Source: Anaerotignum lactatifermentans DSM 14214 | GTDB taxonomy: Bacteria; Bacillota; Clostridia; Lachnospirales; Anaerotignaceae | DNA: 64,000 nt | Assembly (NCBI RefSeq): GCF_900142265.1 | Contig: NZ_FRAH01000003.1 | Location: 62,001-126,000, forward strand | Direction: 5' to 3' | Shown: positions 8,919-17,210 of the stretch, in pieces | Numbering within the stretch: position 1 is the first letter of the stretch | Layout: each line of letters starts with the position of its first letter | The notes under the pieces: generated by a model | Databases searched by the model: none | Told to the model about the DNA's origin: nothing | Seen by the model: only the letters and a program-made list of their open reading frames with translations | Program-made: the position numbers and the translations under genes

Positions 8919-9137
8919 TTAGACGGCAAACAGGCCGGAAAGCAGAGGTACGAGGATCAGGCCGACCACAGCCACACCAGCGCCCGCCATGAGCTGCTTC
9001 ATACCCTGGCTCTTTGCACCAGGGTTGTCGTTTCCGTAACCTTCCAGCAGGTTGATAACGCCCCATACGCCAAGACCAGCACCAAGGGCAATCACGAGGG
9101 TCTGCAACACATTGATCGCTTCATTGAAAAATTCCAT
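8919..9137 (-). CDS. Maff2 family pilin-like membrane peptide
   Basis: A 72-residue protein with two hydrophobic helices (residues about 10-30 and 48-70) joined by a short polar loop containing GYGNDNPGAKSQG. This is the shape of Maff2 proteins and resembles VirB2-type pilins. It lies between the coupling ATPase and the VirB6-like protein, where such a surface subunit would be expected. No strong ribosome binding site stands before the ATG (AACAATGATTT), unlike most genes here, so translation may be weak or coupled to something upstream. Pilin function is inferred from topology and position. Confidence 0.88.
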   Translation of the reverse strand: MEFFNEAINVLQTLVIALGAGLGVWGVINLLEGYGNDNPGAKSQGMKQLMAGAGVAVVGLILVPLLSGLFAV

Positions 9138-9172
9138 AAATCATTGTTAGCCGGAATCGTTTTGATAAAGTT

Positions 9173-9337
9173 TCAGTCGTTCATAGGCATACAAAAGCCG
9201 GACAATCCGCCGCCCGGTTTCCGGGGGGTGATTCCGGCTGTCCTCCTTTTTTCATTGTTTTTTGGTGATTGTCCGCCTTGTACGCCAATGGCCCCAAAAG
9301 GGCAGTTGCGGCGAATAGATAAGACCACTCCTTTCAT
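9173..9337 (-). CDS. Possible short peptide gene between virD4 and Maff2
   Basis: The 212-bp gap between the coupling ATPase and Maff2 holds one frame of 54 codons starting MKGVVLSIRRNC and ending CMPMND. It is basic, has no membrane helix and has no convincing ribosome binding site of its own, although an AAAAAAGGAGG occurs inside it. The same stretch contains a small CCCGG/CCGGG hairpin. It may be a true small gene or merely a leader region for the Maff2 transcript. I lean to leader, and list it only so that the gap is described. Confidence 0.25.
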   Translation of the reverse strand: MKGVVLSIRRNCPFGAIGVQGGQSPKNNEKRRTAGITPRKPGGGLSGFCMPMND

Positions 9338-9349
9338 AGCGGAACAGAT

Positions 9350-11227
9350 TTAAGCGCCCTGAGTATCTACTTCGTACACGTCGCAGACCTCATTGGGCTT
9401 GAGTTTCAGCCGGGTGGACAGGAACGCTTCAATGTCAAAAGTGTTCTTGTCGCTTGCGTCGGCTGTGTATTTGAAATTGGGGTGCTTGGTGATGTCGTAC
9501 TTATCCGAAAGGAAAGGACGCACACCGCGCAGCTGGAGGATGCACTTGCCGCCGTCCATAACGGCAAGTTCGTCCTGGCTCATCAGCTCTTTCCCCAATT
9601 TTTGATAGTTGAACGAGTGGGAAGTTTCCCGCCCACGGCTCTCTCCGGTGTTGTAGGTGTCAATGGTTTCCTTGCCCAGCACGGCGGCCAACTCCTTGAG
9701 GGTAGTCGGCTCCTTGCCGCCCAGGAAAATGGAGGTATCCATATTGCCGATGATGGTATCGGCGTTGTCCTTGTAGATGGCTTTCAGCTGGCTTTGCGCC
9801 TGCAAGACCAGACAGGCGGAGATCTCACGGCTTCGGATGGTGGCCACCAGCTTTTCCAGTTTGGGAATCTGGCCGATGTTGGCGCACTCGTCGATAAGGC
9901 AGCGCACATGGACCGGCAGCCGCCCGCCGTACACATCGTCGGCTTTTTCGCAGAGCAGATTGAACAGCTGGGTGTAGCACATAGAAATCAGAAAGTTAAA
10001 GGAATCGTCCGTATCGCTCATAATGAGGAACAGGGCAGTTTTCCGATCTCCCAGAGTGTCCAGCTCCAGCTCATCGTAGGAAGTGACCTCCCGAAGCTCG
10101 GCAATATCGAACACGGCAAGGCGCGCACCGCAGGAAATCAGGATTGATTTTGCAGTTTTGCCAGCCGCCAGCTTGTATTTTTTATATTGGCGGACGGCAA
10201 AATGATTGGGCTTTTCCGCTTCCAGTGCGTCAAACATCAGGTCCACCGGATTCTTGAACTCCTCGTCGTCCTCCCGGACTTCCATCGCGTTGATGAACTC
10301 GATGAGAGTGGCAAAGTTTTGTTCTTCCACCGGGGCCTCGTAGTGGATATATCCGATGAGGGCGCAGTACAAAAGCGTTTCTGCCTTGACCCAGAAATCG
10401 TCCCCGGCTTTGCCTTCTCCCTTGGTGTTCGCTATTAAAGTCGTGACCAGCTTCAAAATATCTTTTTCGCTGTGCAGATAGGCAAAAGGATTATAGTGCA
10501 TGGACTTCTTGAAGTTGATGGTATTGAGAACCTTAATTCGATACGGCTCATAGACCACTTTGCCGTTTTTGTCCTTTACGGTCTCATAAACCGGATTGCC
10601 ATGCCGGTCCCTTATTGGCTGATGGTCCTTGCCCAGCTTGGGACGCATTTTCGGCGTACCGCGCTGGAGCATCTTGCCGCACTCCACCAAAATCGTACCT
10701 TTGGGGTCTGTCACCACATAGGAGCTGTGCATCTGCATCAGGTTGGGTTTCAGCCAAAACCGTGTTTTACCGGAACCGGAGCCGCCGATCACCAGCACAT
10801 TTTTATTTCGCGCCGTCTTGGGGTCCTTGGGGCGGCTGTTCATGGTCAGGCTCTCGGTTTTCGTCAGAATCACATTGTTCTGGAAAACCGGGTCCACATA
10901 AGGGGCGATGTCCTCGTGTGTTCCCCAGCGGGCGGAACCATACTCCATGCCGTGGCGGTATTTCTTCGCATTTTTGCTTTTCAGATATACCGCCAGCCGC
11001 AGACCACCACCGCAGCAGATTCCCACCAACAGGTCCAACGGGTGCAGGCTGGGCCACCAGCTTGCCAGCGCCACCGGCAAGACAGAAATCAGGGAGAGCG
11101 CCTTTTGAGAAGCGTCCGCGCCCTGCGCCATCCGCCATGCTTCCCCGAAGTTGGTGGCAAACAAGCCCATCAGGATATAGGGCAGGTTCAAAATCAGGAG
11201 CTTTTTGATGTCAAGCTGCTTTTTCAT
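9350..11227 (-). CDS. virD4: VirD4/TraG-type coupling protein (T4CP)
   Basis: Coupling ATPase that brings the relaxase-DNA complex to the mating channel. Two N-terminal membrane helices (about residues 10-27 and 62-80) anchor it. Walker A, GGSGSGKTRFW, is near residue 143. The long soluble AAA+ domain carries LIDECANIGQIP (Walker B-like) and the TraG-typical stretch TIIGNMDTSIFLGG. At 625 residues it is normal length. Its ATG overlaps the pcfB stop as ATGA, so the pair is translated together, in line with the known PcfB-coupling protein partnership. The downstream Maff2 gene is 212 bp away, leaving room for a separate promoter. Confidence 0.95.
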   Translation of the reverse strand: MKKQLDIKKLLILNLPYILMGLFATNFGEAWRMAQGADASQKALSLISVLPVALASWWPSLHPLDLLVGICCGGGLRLAVYLKSKNAKKYRHGMEYGSARWGTHEDIAPYVDPVFQNNVILTKTESLTMNSRPKDPKTARNKNVLVIGGSGSGKTRFWLKPNLMQMHSSYVVTDPKGTILVECGKMLQRGTPKMRPKLGKDHQPIRDRHGNPVYETVKDKNGKVVYEPYRIKVLNTINFKKSMHYNPFAYLHSEKDILKLVTTLIANTKGEGKAGDDFWVKAETLLYCALIGYIHYEAPVEEQNFATLIEFINAMEVREDDEEFKNPVDLMFDALEAEKPNHFAVRQYKKYKLAAGKTAKSILISCGARLAVFDIAELREVTSYDELELDTLGDRKTALFLIMSDTDDSFNFLISMCYTQLFNLLCEKADDVYGGRLPVHVRCLIDECANIGQIPKLEKLVATIRSREISACLVLQAQSQLKAIYKDNADTIIGNMDTSIFLGGKEPTTLKELAAVLGKETIDTYNTGESRGRETSHSFNYQKLGKELMSQDELAVMDGGKCILQLRGVRPFLSDKYDITKHPNFKYTADASDKNTFDIEAFLSTRLKLKPNEVCDVYEVDTQGA

Positions 11228-11724
11228 CGTTCCAGCTCCTTTCGCCTGGTGCGGTCCACCACGGCATTTTTGACCAGCTCTTTGAACTGATTCAGCTTTG
11301 CCAGCACAGACGGACGTTCTGTTTTCTCTGCTTTTTTCACTTTTTTGCCGGTGTACTCGGTAAAAGCGGCGGTCAGCGCATCCGCATCCCGTGCCTTGAA
11401 AAAGATCAGGTACTTGGGCGGGGAGGTACTGCGGTCTTTTTTTACCGCATAATCCACACCGTATTTCCGGGCAATCTTTTCAAATTCCTTGATGGAAGGA
11501 TCGGTGATTTCGATATTGGAAACGCCTTGGTTCTGACCAATGAGCTGCTTGACCGTCTGCTTACCCTGGGGCTTCACAGGCGCGTCCCGGCTTCTCTGCT
11601 TTTGCAGCTTCTTTTCCTTGCAGTGGGCAAGGTATTTACAAATGGCGGCCTTAAACAGCCGCCCGGTGAACTTTGTGCCGTTGACTACCAGCGTCAAAGT
11701 CCTGTTTTCCACTTCTTCCTGCAT
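11224..11724 (-). CDS. pcfB: PcfB family (DUF3801) conjugation protein
   Basis: A 166-residue basic protein of the PcfB/DUF3801 family, which in enterococcal conjugation works with the coupling protein and relaxase. The centre, DPSIKEFEKIARKYGVDYAVKKD then PPKYLIFFKARDADAL, is the recognisable core. The C-terminus is rich in Lys and Arg (RTRRKELER). The ATG follows AAGGAGG, and the last four bases overlap the virD4 start. It is preceded by about 90 bp without a gene. Family is clear from core and context; the partner interaction is drawn from the family. Confidence 0.88.
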   Translation of the reverse strand: MQEEVENRTLTLVVNGTKFTGRLFKAAICKYLAHCKEKKLQKQRSRDAPVKPQGKQTVKQLIGQNQGVSNIEITDPSIKEFEKIARKYGVDYAVKKDRSTSPPKYLIFFKARDADALTAAFTEYTGKKVKKAEKTERPSVLAKLNQFKELVKNAVVDRTRRKELER

Positions 11725-11813
11725 GGGGTAACGCCTCCTTCCTGTGAAAATTTGCAGGGGTGGTGCATTTTACTAAGGCGGGACCACCAGCCGCCGCAAA
11801 AGATACCGGGTAA

Positions 11814-12560
11814 TCATATCATCAGCAGGATGCTGTCCCGCAGCTGGGCAAAATACAGCTTGCCCTGGGGCGTTACCAGCGTATAGGAGCCGGTATGCCC
11901 GTGGTTGCAGTAGTCCTTGACGGTGAACAGGCCATCATTGGCGGGCTTTGCATAAGGCAGTACATTCCCGGACGGGGCGCGGTACACAAACCGCTGTTCC
12001 AGCAGGAAGCGGACAAACCGGCGCTCCGGCACAACCAGTTCCTTGGCGGTGGTACGGAGATTGGTGCTGTGCTTGAGGTCAATGAACAGGTCATAAAAGG
12101 CTGCCTTGCCCTCCAGCATGGCGTTTTCCTCCCGCAGCGCCGCATTTTCCTCCCGTTCTGCCAGCAGGTCGGAACAGAGTTTCATCATGGCTTCCGGGGA
12201 AGTGGCAACCTCCCACAGCTTTTCTCTGGTGATGTAGGCCCCGTGCTTGCGGATAGAGGGCAGCACCTCATCAAACACCCAGCGTTCAAATCGTTCCGCA
12301 GAGGGCAGTTTGCTGTGAACGATCAAGCGGTATAGATTTCCTTCCGAAATAAACCGGGTTTGCTGGGTTCTGCCCACGTTGTCGATGAGTGGGTAAAACG
12401 CCCACCCATCGGAAGTACAGTGCGCTTTCAGTGCTTTAGCCGAATCTTTGTAACCGAGTGCGGCAGTAACATCCAAACCGCAGAACAGGTATTTGCCATT
12501 TTCTTCGATGACCCGAACAGAACCAAACTCCGGGTTTTTGAAAATTTCCATCTGGTTCAT
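11814..12560 (-). CDS. Bro-N / KilAC phage-type antirepressor protein
   Basis: A 248-residue two-domain protein. Residues 1-110 form a Bro-N domain (EFGSVRVIEENGKYLFCGLDVTAALGY, then GNLYRLIVHSKLPSAERFERWVFDEVLPSIRKHG). After a coiled-coil linker (LLAEREENAALREENAMLEG) the C-terminal KilAC/ANT domain follows. In phages such proteins lift repression or modulate DNA-binding partners. In this ICE class one is often found next to repA. It starts with AGGAGG at good distance, 50 bp after repA. It may tune replication or transfer gene expression; this is inferred from the family only. Confidence 0.88.
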   Translation of the reverse strand: MNQMEIFKNPEFGSVRVIEENGKYLFCGLDVTAALGYKDSAKALKAHCTSDGWAFYPLIDNVGRTQQTRFISEGNLYRLIVHSKLPSAERFERWVFDEVLPSIRKHGAYITREKLWEVATSPEAMMKLCSDLLAEREENAALREENAMLEGKAAFYDLFIDLKHSTNLRTTAKELVVPERRFVRFLLEQRFVYRAPSGNVLPYAKPANDGLFTVKDYCNHGHTGSYTLVTPQGKLYFAQLRDSILLMI

Positions 12561-12609
12561 AGCGTAACCTCCTGTAAAAGTCGTTGTTGTGGGATGAAAA
12601 AAGACGGCC

Positions 12610-13488
12610 TTACCAGCCGCCTGCGTTCATATCATGATTAACCTGTGAAGTGTAGTGGTTGCTGATGGTGGTGGGTGCGTTAAACAGCACCGTCAGCAGG
12701 TACTGCTTCATGTTGCGGACCTCGGTGGTGTTTTTCTGCAAGCTGTCCATGACAAACCGGATATGTTCGCTGTCCAGCTTCAAAAAACGGGAGCGCACCA
12801 CCTCATGGGGGAAGTCGCTGCCTGCAATCCGGGTGGTTTTGCGTCTGGCACAGACGGTTTCCACCATCAGCTCCACGATCTCGTCCAAATCCTCCCGATA
12901 GGTGGCAAACTCCCTGCACAGGTAGTCATACTCGATGTTCTCTAAAATCAAATCCCGATAACTTTCTATCTCGGAGACAGACATCGCATCCCTTCCTTTC
13001 CGTTCCGGCGGTCTTGCCGCCGTTTTCTCCCGGAAGGGAATGGAATCGGTACTTGATCCATGAGTAATTGATTTTTGAGTATTTGATTTCTCTATATTTA
13101 ATTCTGCGGGCTTTTCCGTATCCGGTTTGTCCATATCCGGTTTTCCCGTATCTGGTGAAGCCGTATCCGGCTGTGGCGTATCCGGGTTCTTCGGCTGTGG
13201 CTGTTCGTAGATGACATACTCGGTATCACTGATCCGACCCTGCCTATCTCGTAGCTGATGACGGACAATGTACCCGGCAGTTTCCAGCTCCCGCAGCGCG
13301 CCGCCGATAGCGTCCACGCCCTCTTTGCAGATGGCGGCAAGCCCTCTGGTGGTATAGTTCCAGTCCTCCGGTAAGGACAGCATCATGGAAAGCAGCCCCT
13401 TGGCTTTCAGGGACAGTTTCCCGTTGCGTAAATGGTGATTGCTCATTACGGTATAATCTCTGGTTCGTTCAATGCGAAATACGGCCAT
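12610..13488 (-). CDS. repA: RepA-like replication initiator (RepA_N / DUF6017)
   Basis: Likely initiator for autonomous replication of the excised ICE circle. The N-terminus, MAVFRIERTRDYTVMSNHHLRNGKLSLKAKGLLSMMLSLP, is the RepA_N winged-helix start found in plasmids and ICEs. The C-terminal 130 residues match DUF6017 (YREDLDEIVELMVE, NMKQYLLTVLFNAP). Between them is a low-complexity linker of Pro-Asp-Thr repeats. ATG 13488 is chosen over 13506 because GGAGTGAG stands just upstream. A terminator and one small gene separate it from the parAB genes. Confidence 0.9.
   Translation of the reverse strand: MAVFRIERTRDYTVMSNHHLRNGKLSLKAKGLLSMMLSLPEDWNYTTRGLAAICKEGVDAIGGALRELETAGYIVRHQLRDRQGRISDTEYVIYEQPQPKNPDTPQPDTASPDTGKPDMDKPDTEKPAELNIEKSNTQKSITHGSSTDSIPFREKTAARPPERKGRDAMSVSEIESYRDLILENIEYDYLCREFATYREDLDEIVELMVETVCARRKTTRIAGSDFPHEVVRSRFLKLDSEHIRFVMDSLQKNTTEVRNMKQYLLTVLFNAPTTISNHYTSQVNHDMNAGGW
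13112..13200 (-). repeat. Tandem PDTxx-coding 15-bp repeats in repA linker
   Basis: Five consecutive pentapeptides PDTPQ, PDTAS, PDTGK, PDMDK and PDTEK are encoded by degenerate 15-bp units, each holding TATCCGG or a near copy on the plus strand. The repeat joins the two domains of the initiator and is likely a flexible, variable-length linker. It may also slip in replication. Confidence 0.85.
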
Positions 13489-13521
13489 TGACCTCACTCC
13501 TTCCAAATTTCTCAGGATATG

Positions 13522-13555
13522 AAAAAAGCCACAATCCTGTAAAAAGAATTGTGGC
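13522..13555 (-). terminator. Rho-independent terminator before repA
   Basis: On the minus strand GCCACAAT and ATTGTGGC pair around a 12-base loop and are followed by six T. It lies after the 61-residue gene and just before repA, so transcription from parAB is stopped or attenuated there and repA may need its own promoter or read-through. Confidence 0.8.
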
Positions 13556-13557
13556 AG

Positions 13558-13743
13558 TCAGCTGTTTTGTTCACTTTTTCTGCGCCGGTAGGGGCGTTTG
13601 GGAATGGGCGGTTTATCCAACAGGTCATTTCCCTGAGAGAATGGCAGAGTTTGCAGAACACGGTCAATCTCCATAGATTCCATATCATGCTGGGAATGGC
13701 AATCCTCCCGGATTGCTTCCCGGATTTCCTTTACAGTACACAT
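13558..13743 (-). CDS. Small ICE protein, unknown function
   Basis: A 61-residue protein, MCTVKEIREAIREDC to RRRKSEQNS. The first part is acidic and helical, the end basic and Pro-rich (KPPIPKRPYRRRK). The start has AAAGGAAAGGA at a suitable distance, and a clear terminator begins two bases after its stop, which supports a real gene at the end of the parAB transcript. I do not recognise the family. A small DNA-binding or regulatory peptide is possible. Confidence 0.6.
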   Translation of the reverse strand: MCTVKEIREAIREDCHSQHDMESMEIDRVLQTLPFSQGNDLLDKPPIPKRPYRRRKSEQNS

Positions 13744-13775
13744 TTCAATCCTTTCCTTTCGCAGTAATGATTTGT

Positions 13776-14051
13776 TTATGAGTGGCGGCGGCGCTTGTCC
13801 GGCTTAAAATCGAGGATATGTCCCTCAATCACACGGGCATACCGCTTGATTTTGATTTCCCGATGCTGCTGGCTCAGGAGGGCAGCCTGATAGCCGTCCT
13901 CCGTAAGAAACAGCCGCGTTTCATCACCGGGACTGCCGTAGGCACAGGAACGCAGGACAGAAAACTCGATCATTCGGCGGGTGTTGTCCTGAAAACGCTC
14001 CACGGCAAGAATGTTGTGTCCTTTCAACTCACGGGCTGAAATATCCCTCAT
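13776..14051 (-). CDS. Small conserved ICE protein downstream of parB
   Basis: A 91-residue protein from ATG 14051 (MRDISARELKGHNILAVERF), preceded by AAAGGAGCG. An earlier in-frame ATG at 14075 would overlap parB and lacks a ribosome binding site. The sequence looks like a small beta-rich fold and ends in a basic run (KPDKRRRHS). It directly follows parB and probably shares its transcript. I do not recognise a named domain. Its position suggests a role in maintenance or regulation of the element. Confidence 0.7.
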   Translation of the reverse strand: MRDISARELKGHNILAVERFQDNTRRMIEFSVLRSCAYGSPGDETRLFLTEDGYQAALLSQQHREIKIKRYARVIEGHILDFKPDKRRRHS

Positions 14052-14064
14052 AGGCGCTCCTTTC

Positions 14065-14991
14065 TCAGCGTTCATGTTGCTGTTGGCGTTTTTTCTGCCA
14101 CTGTTCCAACAGCTTGATAATGGTTTCCTGCATCCTTGCCGGAGTATAGCTCTTGGGAAAATACTTCCGCAGGGTGTCTGAGGTGAATGTCACCTTGTCC
14201 AGATCGCTTTTCTTTTCCTCGCCCATAATGGCCCGCATCACATCAATGGATAAATGCCCCTCTTGGCTGAATTTCTTGAGCCGCTGAGCCTGGGAGAGAG
14301 AAGGTGTGGCCTGTTCGCTGTCCATCGCGTCCAAAAGCTGCACCTGTTCCTCTTTTTTCAGGAACGACAGCTCATAGGCCGGATTAAAGGCGATTTTCTT
14401 TTCATCTACCATATCCAGCAGTTTGGGAATCAGCTCCGTTAGACGGATATATCGCTTAATCTGCGACTTGCTATCCGGGCTGTTCTCTGCGATTTTTTCT
14501 GCCGCAGTCAACTTCGGCCCAACTTGGGCCGAAGTTAAATCTGTTCTGGCTCCTTGGTGTTTTACAGCCTCCAGTTTCATCTTGTAGGCAAAAGCTCTTT
14601 CGCTGGGTAGCAGGCTTTCACGCTGCAAGTTGCTGTCCACCATGATGATGGTGGCAGCGTCATCGTCCAAATCCCGGACAATGACCGGCATGGTTTCTTT
14701 CTCAGCCAGTTCACTGGCTCTGTGCCGCCTGTGTCCGGCTACCAGTTCATAGCCGCCCTCCGGGTCAGGTCTTGCAATCGCCGGAACCAGCACACCATAC
14801 TGTCGGATACTGTCCGCAGTTTCCATCATGGATTCATCATCCTTGACTTTGAACGGATGGTTCTTAAAAGGGTGCAGCTCAGACAGCGGGATTTCCAGCA
14901 CCCGTTCCCGCTGTGCGTCGGCACGGCTTTCCTCGGTGGAAAACAGGTCATCTACCGATGCCAGCTCTACTTTTTTCGCGCTGCTTTTCAA
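14065..14991 (-). CDS. parB: ParB/Spo0J-type partition protein of the ICE
   Basis: Centromere-binding protein and CTP-dependent DNA clamp that works with ParA to keep or position the element. The N-terminal ParB/sulfiredoxin fold shows the ParB box AGHRRHRASELAEK near residue 90, with LVPAIARPDPEGGYELV before it. A helix-turn-helix region follows (SKSQIKRYIRLTELIPKLLDMV). Length is usual at 308. The start is TTG 14991, eight bases after CAGGAGGTGACG inside parA; the two genes overlap by 44 bp. The coding sequence holds a 27-bp palindrome. Confidence 0.93.
   Translation of the reverse strand: MKSSAKKVELASVDDLFSTEESRADAQRERVLEIPLSELHPFKNHPFKVKDDESMMETADSIRQYGVLVPAIARPDPEGGYELVAGHRRHRASELAEKETMPVIVRDLDDDAATIIMVDSNLQRESLLPSERAFAYKMKLEAVKHQGARTDLTSAQVGPKLTAAEKIAENSPDSKSQIKRYIRLTELIPKLLDMVDEKKIAFNPAYELSFLKKEEQVQLLDAMDSEQATPSLSQAQRLKKFSQEGHLSIDVMRAIMGEEKKSDLDKVTFTSDTLRKYFPKSYTPARMQETIIKLLEQWQKKRQQQHER
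14510..14536. repeat. 27-bp perfect palindrome inside parB
   Basis: Arms AACTTCGGCCCAA and TTGGGCCGAAGTT surround one central C. It lies in the region between the ParB box and the HTH, encoding residues around TSAQVGPKL. It could be a binding site, a hairpin in the mRNA or a DNA cruciform. Confidence 0.9.
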
Positions 14992-15769
14992 GTTTCGTCA
15001 CCTCCTGCGTCAGATTTTTGTACCCCTCGGCCACCTTGCCATTGGGGTCATGGGCAAAAATGCTCTTGCCCTCGGCGCTGATTTCCTTTGCCCGGACCGA
15101 ATGGGGAATCTCGGTGGCGAACACCTTGATTTTGCTGCCGTAGGTCTCCCGCAGTAAGGCGGCGATCTCCTTGGCGAAGTTGGTGCGGTTGTCCACCATC
15201 GTCAGCAGGATGCCGTCAATCTGGAGCTTGGGGTTAATCTGCCTCTTTACCTTATTTACTGTTTGGAGCAGCTGTTCCAAACCCTTGGCGGGCAGATATT
15301 CCGCCTGGACGGGGATTATGACTCTGTTGGCGGCTGCCAGGGCATTGACCGTAAGCATCCCCAGGGAGGGCTGGCAATCAATCAGGATATGGGAATACTG
15401 TCCCTTTACGGTGTCCAGATACTGCCGCAGGATGGTCTCACGGCTCATGGCATTTACCAGGGAAACCTCCATGCCGGAAAGCTGGATGTCCGCAGGCATC
15501 AGGTCAACGCCTTCCGGGTGGTGCAGGATGCCCTCGCCGGGTTTGAGTGGTTCATCCATCAGAATACGGCCCATAGCGTCAGACAGGGTAAAGGGCAGCT
15601 TGTCCGGTTGGGGATGACCCAGGCTGATGGTCAGGCTGCCTTGCGGGTCCCCATCAATCAGCAGCACTTTCTTTCCAGCCTGTGCCAATCCAATCCCCAG
15701 GTTGGCACAGGTCGTTGTCTTACCAACGCCGCCTTTCTGGTTGGCGATGGTGATAATTTGTGTGTTCAC
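14948..15769 (-). CDS. parA: ParA-type partition ATPase of the ICE
   Basis: Walker-type ATPase that drives segregation with ParB. The deviant Walker A KGGVGKTTT lies near residue 11, the switch region with DCQPSLGML near residue 125, and LLTMVDNRTNFAKEIAALL near residue 180 is typical of the ParA/Soj group. The start is GTG 15769, after GAGGTGATTG; upstream in-frame ATG codons run through a terminator-like hairpin and are rejected. The 273-residue length is normal. It is the outermost intact gene of the ICE seen here. Parallel cases show parAB keeping the excised circle, but this is inferred. Confidence 0.94.
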   Translation of the reverse strand: MNTQIITIANQKGGVGKTTTCANLGIGLAQAGKKVLLIDGDPQGSLTISLGHPQPDKLPFTLSDAMGRILMDEPLKPGEGILHHPEGVDLMPADIQLSGMEVSLVNAMSRETILRQYLDTVKGQYSHILIDCQPSLGMLTVNALAAANRVIIPVQAEYLPAKGLEQLLQTVNKVKRQINPKLQIDGILLTMVDNRTNFAKEIAALLRETYGSKIKVFATEIPHSVRAKEISAEGKSIFAHDPNGKVAEGYKNLTQEVTKLEKQREKSRAGIGR

Positions 15770-15793
15770 TTTGCAATCACCTCGTTTCTGGAA

Positions 15794-15832
15794 TAAAAAA
15801 AGGGAGAATGTGACATAAATCAACATTCTCCC
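15794..15832 (-). terminator. Terminator/attenuator in the parA leader
   Basis: On the minus strand GGGAGAATGT and ACATTCTCCC form a 10-bp stem with an 11-base loop followed by seven T. It ends 25 bp before the parA start, so it either blocks reading from outside the ICE or attenuates parAB. Confidence 0.75.
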
Positions 15833-15957
15833 TGAGAAACGATATGCGATTGTATTGCTGCTTGTCTTATTTGTGTTCAGCTTTTGGGGAGCCATCCCGC
15901 CGCAAACCCGCATGAATACTGGATTTCTGCTTGTTTGTCTTTCCCTTTCCCGAATAA

Positions 15958-17181
15958 CCTCTGTTCAATGAATGGTTTGCGAAAGATACGAGCCGCAAGG
16001 TAAAGGCCGCTTTCAAAGCGAAGTTTGCCACAGGACAGCGTATCGGTGCCTATGCTCCCATCGGGTACAGGAAACACCCGGAAATCAAAAACAAGCTGAT
16101 AATCGACGAGGAAACCCGCTGGATAGTGGAGAAGATTTTTGACCTTGCCATTCATGGCAGAGGGGCGGCCAGTATCACAAGAATACTGATTATGGAAAAG
16201 GTTCCCACACCGGGATTTATCAATTTCCAGCGTGACGGGACTTTTGCAAACATCTATGCGGGTGCGCCAGAGGAAAAAAGCTACGCATGGACGATAGCCC
16301 AGGTCAAGAGCATTATGAAAGACGAAACCTATATCGGCCATACCATCCACTACCGGGAAACAAACATTTCCTTTAAGAACAAGCGGAGGATACGCAAGCC
16401 CCAAAGTGAATGGGTGCGGGTAGAGAACACGCAGGAGCCGATTATCAGCGAACAGGTTTTCCGGCAGGTACAGGAGCAGATAGCAAACCGCCGCAGAAAG
16501 TGCAAGGATGGTACGACGCAGATTTTTTCCGGATTGGTAAAATGTGCGGATTGCGGCTGGTCGCTGTCCTATGGGGAGAACAGGCAGAACAGCAAGCCTT
16601 ACGGCCATTATCATTGTAGCAAGTACGGACAGGGCACACGCCAATGCTCCATGCATTATATCCGCTATGATGTGCTTTACGCCTATGTCCTCTCCCGTCT
16701 GCAATACTGGTCGAGGCTGGTACAGCATGATGAAGAACGGCTTTTGAAGCGGCTGTTAAATGCCAATGACAAGGGACAGGCCGCCGCAAGAAAGAAGCAA
16801 GCCGCAGAGTTGAACAAAGCGGAGAAGCGGAAAGCCGAAGTCGATACCCTGTTTGCCCGGATGTATGAGGACTGGGCGGCGGGGCGTATCACAGAATACA
16901 ACTTCTCTATGCTGTCCGGGAAGTACCAGAGCGAACAGGCTGAACTGGACACAAAGATTGAACAGCTTCAATCCGCTATCGCCACTGAAAGCCAGAACGC
17001 CGCAGACGCAGAAAAATGGATTGCCTTGATGAAAGAGTGCGTCAATCCAACAGAACTGACCGCCGAACTTTTGAATACGCTGATTGAAAAAATCGTTGTC
17101 CATGAAGCGGTCAAAGGTGAGGACGGAAGCCGGGAACAGGAGGTAGAAATCTTCTACCGCTTTATCGGCAAAATTGATTAA
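15958..17181 (+). pseudogene. Large serine recombinase lacking its catalytic domain
   Basis: The reading frame opens at PLFNEWFAKDTSRKVKAAF, immediately after an in-frame TAA at 15955. That segment normally follows the N-terminal resolvase domain, so the catalytic Ser domain of about 140 residues is absent. What remains is the recombinase domain (GAYAPIGYRKHPEIKN), the zinc ribbon (CADCGWSLSYGENRQ, later CSKYGQGTRQC) and the long coiled coil, ending cleanly in KIGKID-like residues and TAA. No start with a ribosome binding site precedes it. It is inactive as an integrase. The break lies about 190 bp outside parA, pointing to deletion or insertion at the ICE edge. Confidence 0.88.
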
Positions 17182-17210
17182 ATGACACCAATATCTTTAA
17201 CTATGTGATA

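Noticed and set aside
13112-13200. Direct repeats as a CRISPR array
   Set aside because: Units are 15 bp with no spacers and are read in frame as a protein linker. No CRISPR array or cas gene was seen in the window.
15794-15832. Palindrome before parA as a parS site
   Set aside because: It has an 11-base loop and a T run on the minus strand, so a terminator or attenuator is the simpler reading.
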